Source of the DNA: Albidovulum sp.
GTDB taxonomy: Bacteria > Pseudomonadota > Alphaproteobacteria > Rhodobacterales > Rhodobacteraceae
Direction of reading: 5' to 3'
Length of the DNA: 7,993 nt
Assembly: GCA_030837785.1 (NCBI GenBank)
Contig: JAUQYA010000046.1
Span: forward strand, 1-7,993
Part shown: piece by piece, positions 7,444-7,993 of the stretch
Layout: each line of letters opens with the position of its first letter
Numbering within the stretch: the stretch's first letter is position 1
The notes under the pieces: model-generated
Seen by the model: the letters and a program-made list of their open reading frames with translations, nothing else
The model's database searches: none
Told to the model about the DNA's origin: nothing
Program-made: the position numbers and the translations under genes

Positions 7444-7950
7444 TCAGCCCTTCGGCGGAAGGGCGGGAAGGAGGCTTCTGGGGTCGAAGTCCTCGGGATA
7501 GCGGTCGGCGAGCCGGGCGCTGCGGCGGGCGGACTTCGCCTCGTAGGTCCCGGGGTTCCAGATGCGGAAATAGTCGCCGGCCGAGATGAAGAAGGCCTCG
7601 GACGCCAGCCCGATCTTGTCGCGGTATTTCTGCGGGATGGTCAGCCTGCCGTCGTCGTCGATCTGCGCCTCGAACGACTGGCCGTAGAGCAATTCCTCGT
7701 TCATCAAACGCTCGGCCGAACCGCGCTGCATCAGCGCGATCTGCGCGTCCATCTCGTGCACGGCCTCCATCGAATAGACGTCGAGCCAGTCCTGGCTTTC
7801 CGGTCCGTAGACGATGACGATGTTGGGGCGGAGGCCGTCCTTCCAGTCGGGGTCGGCGGCTTCGATCACGCGGCGGAACGGCGCCGGGATGGAGACGCGG
7901 CCTTTCGCGTCCACCTTGAACGTGTCGGAACCTCTGAACCTGCGTGCCAA
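7444..7950 (-). CDS. mraZ: Transcriptional regulator MraZ
   Basis: MraZ is a DNA-binding protein that forms ring-shaped oligomers and, in bacteria where it has been studied, represses the mra/dcw promoter through short G-rich direct repeats upstream of its own gene. The 168-residue product has two copies of the SpoVT/AbrB-type MraZ motif, DAKGRVSIPAPFR (14-26) and DDDGRLTIPQKYR (98-110), as the family requires. It is slightly longer than the roughly 150 residues of the Escherichia coli protein, with an extra C-terminal stretch. The start is a TTG at 7950 (protein MARRFRGSDTFK): an in-frame TGA at 7987-7989 closes the frame 13 codons upstream, and no other start codon lies between. It is the first gene of the cluster, and three bases separate it from rsmH. 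Whether it autoregulates here cannot be judged from the short upstream sequence. Confidence 0.95.
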   Translation of the reverse strand: MARRFRGSDTFKVDAKGRVSIPAPFRRVIEAADPDWKDGLRPNIVIVYGPESQDWLDVYSMEAVHEMDAQIALMQRGSAERLMNEELLYGQSFEAQIDDDGRLTIPQKYRDKIGLASEAFFISAGDYFRIWNPGTYEAKSARRSARLADRYPEDFDPRSLLPALPPKG

Positions 7951-7959
7951 GGGCGCGCG

Positions 7960-7965
7960 CTCCCT
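7960..7965 (-). promoter_or_regulatory. Ribosome binding site of mraZ
   Basis: AGGGAG on the minus strand ends nine bases before the TTG at 7950. It is a good match to the Shine-Dalgarno consensus and supports the TTG as the real mraZ start. Only 28 bases remain upstream, too few to show a promoter. The window probably begins inside the operon leader. No clear TGGG direct repeats of the MraZ-box type are present in this piece. Confidence 0.7.
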
Positions 7966-7993
7966 GCCTGTCCCCTCCCCCGGGTGTCACCGC

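Noticed and set aside
7966..7983. G-rich stretch upstream of mraZ as a possible MraZ operator
   Set aside because: The runs of G lack the TGGG units at 10-bp spacing seen in characterised MraZ boxes, and too little upstream sequence is present to judge.
7295..7990. Frame on the minus strand overlapping mraZ and rsmH, starting GTG at 7990
   Set aside because: Its translation is Arg/Pro-rich with no domain. It is a shadow of mraZ and rsmH in another frame.

Overview
The window is the promoter-proximal half of a division and cell wall (dcw) cluster. All genes are on the minus strand, so transcription runs from high to low coordinates: mraZ, rsmH (mraW), ftsL, ftsI, murE, murF, mraY. The DNA is very GC-rich. 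The gene order, the MurE meso-diaminopimelate motif (DNPR), the single-pass FtsL/FtsI pair and the general protein character point to a Gram-negative alphaproteobacterium, most likely a Rhodobacteraceae (Rhodobacterales) member. That placement comes from recognising the proteins, not from a search.

Layout from the operon start: positions 7951-7993 hold only the mraZ leader, with a good Shine-Dalgarno ahead of a TTG start. mraZ (7444-7950) is followed after 3 nt by rsmH (6445-7440), which overlaps ftsL (6086-6445) by 1 nt. ftsL overlaps ftsI (4305-6089) by 4 nt. The only sizeable gap inside the cluster is the 61 nt between ftsI and murE. It is mostly filled by four tandem copies of a 13-bp unit (4261-4312), and the first copy contains the ftsI stop codon. 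murE (2762-4243) overlaps murF (1317-2765) by 4 nt, and murF overlaps mraY (235-1317) by 1 nt. Downstream of mraY are about 95 nt with no gene, then the end of an IS630-type insertion sequence. Its transposase start (47-1, minus strand) runs off the window edge.

The genes work together as follows. MraZ is a DNA-binding regulator of the cluster, and RsmH methylates 16S rRNA. FtsL and FtsI belong to the septal peptidoglycan synthase complex. MurE adds meso-diaminopimelate and MurF adds D-Ala-D-Ala to the UDP-MurNAc peptide. MraY then transfers the finished phospho-MurNAc-pentapeptide to the lipid carrier to make lipid I. In related genomes murD and ftsW usually follow mraY. Here an insertion sequence lies at that point, so the continuation of the cluster is either displaced beyond the IS or broken.

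Most of the window is conserved housekeeping DNA. I see no undescribed system. The two non-routine signals are the 13-bp tandem repeat between ftsI and murE and the insertion sequence directly after mraY.
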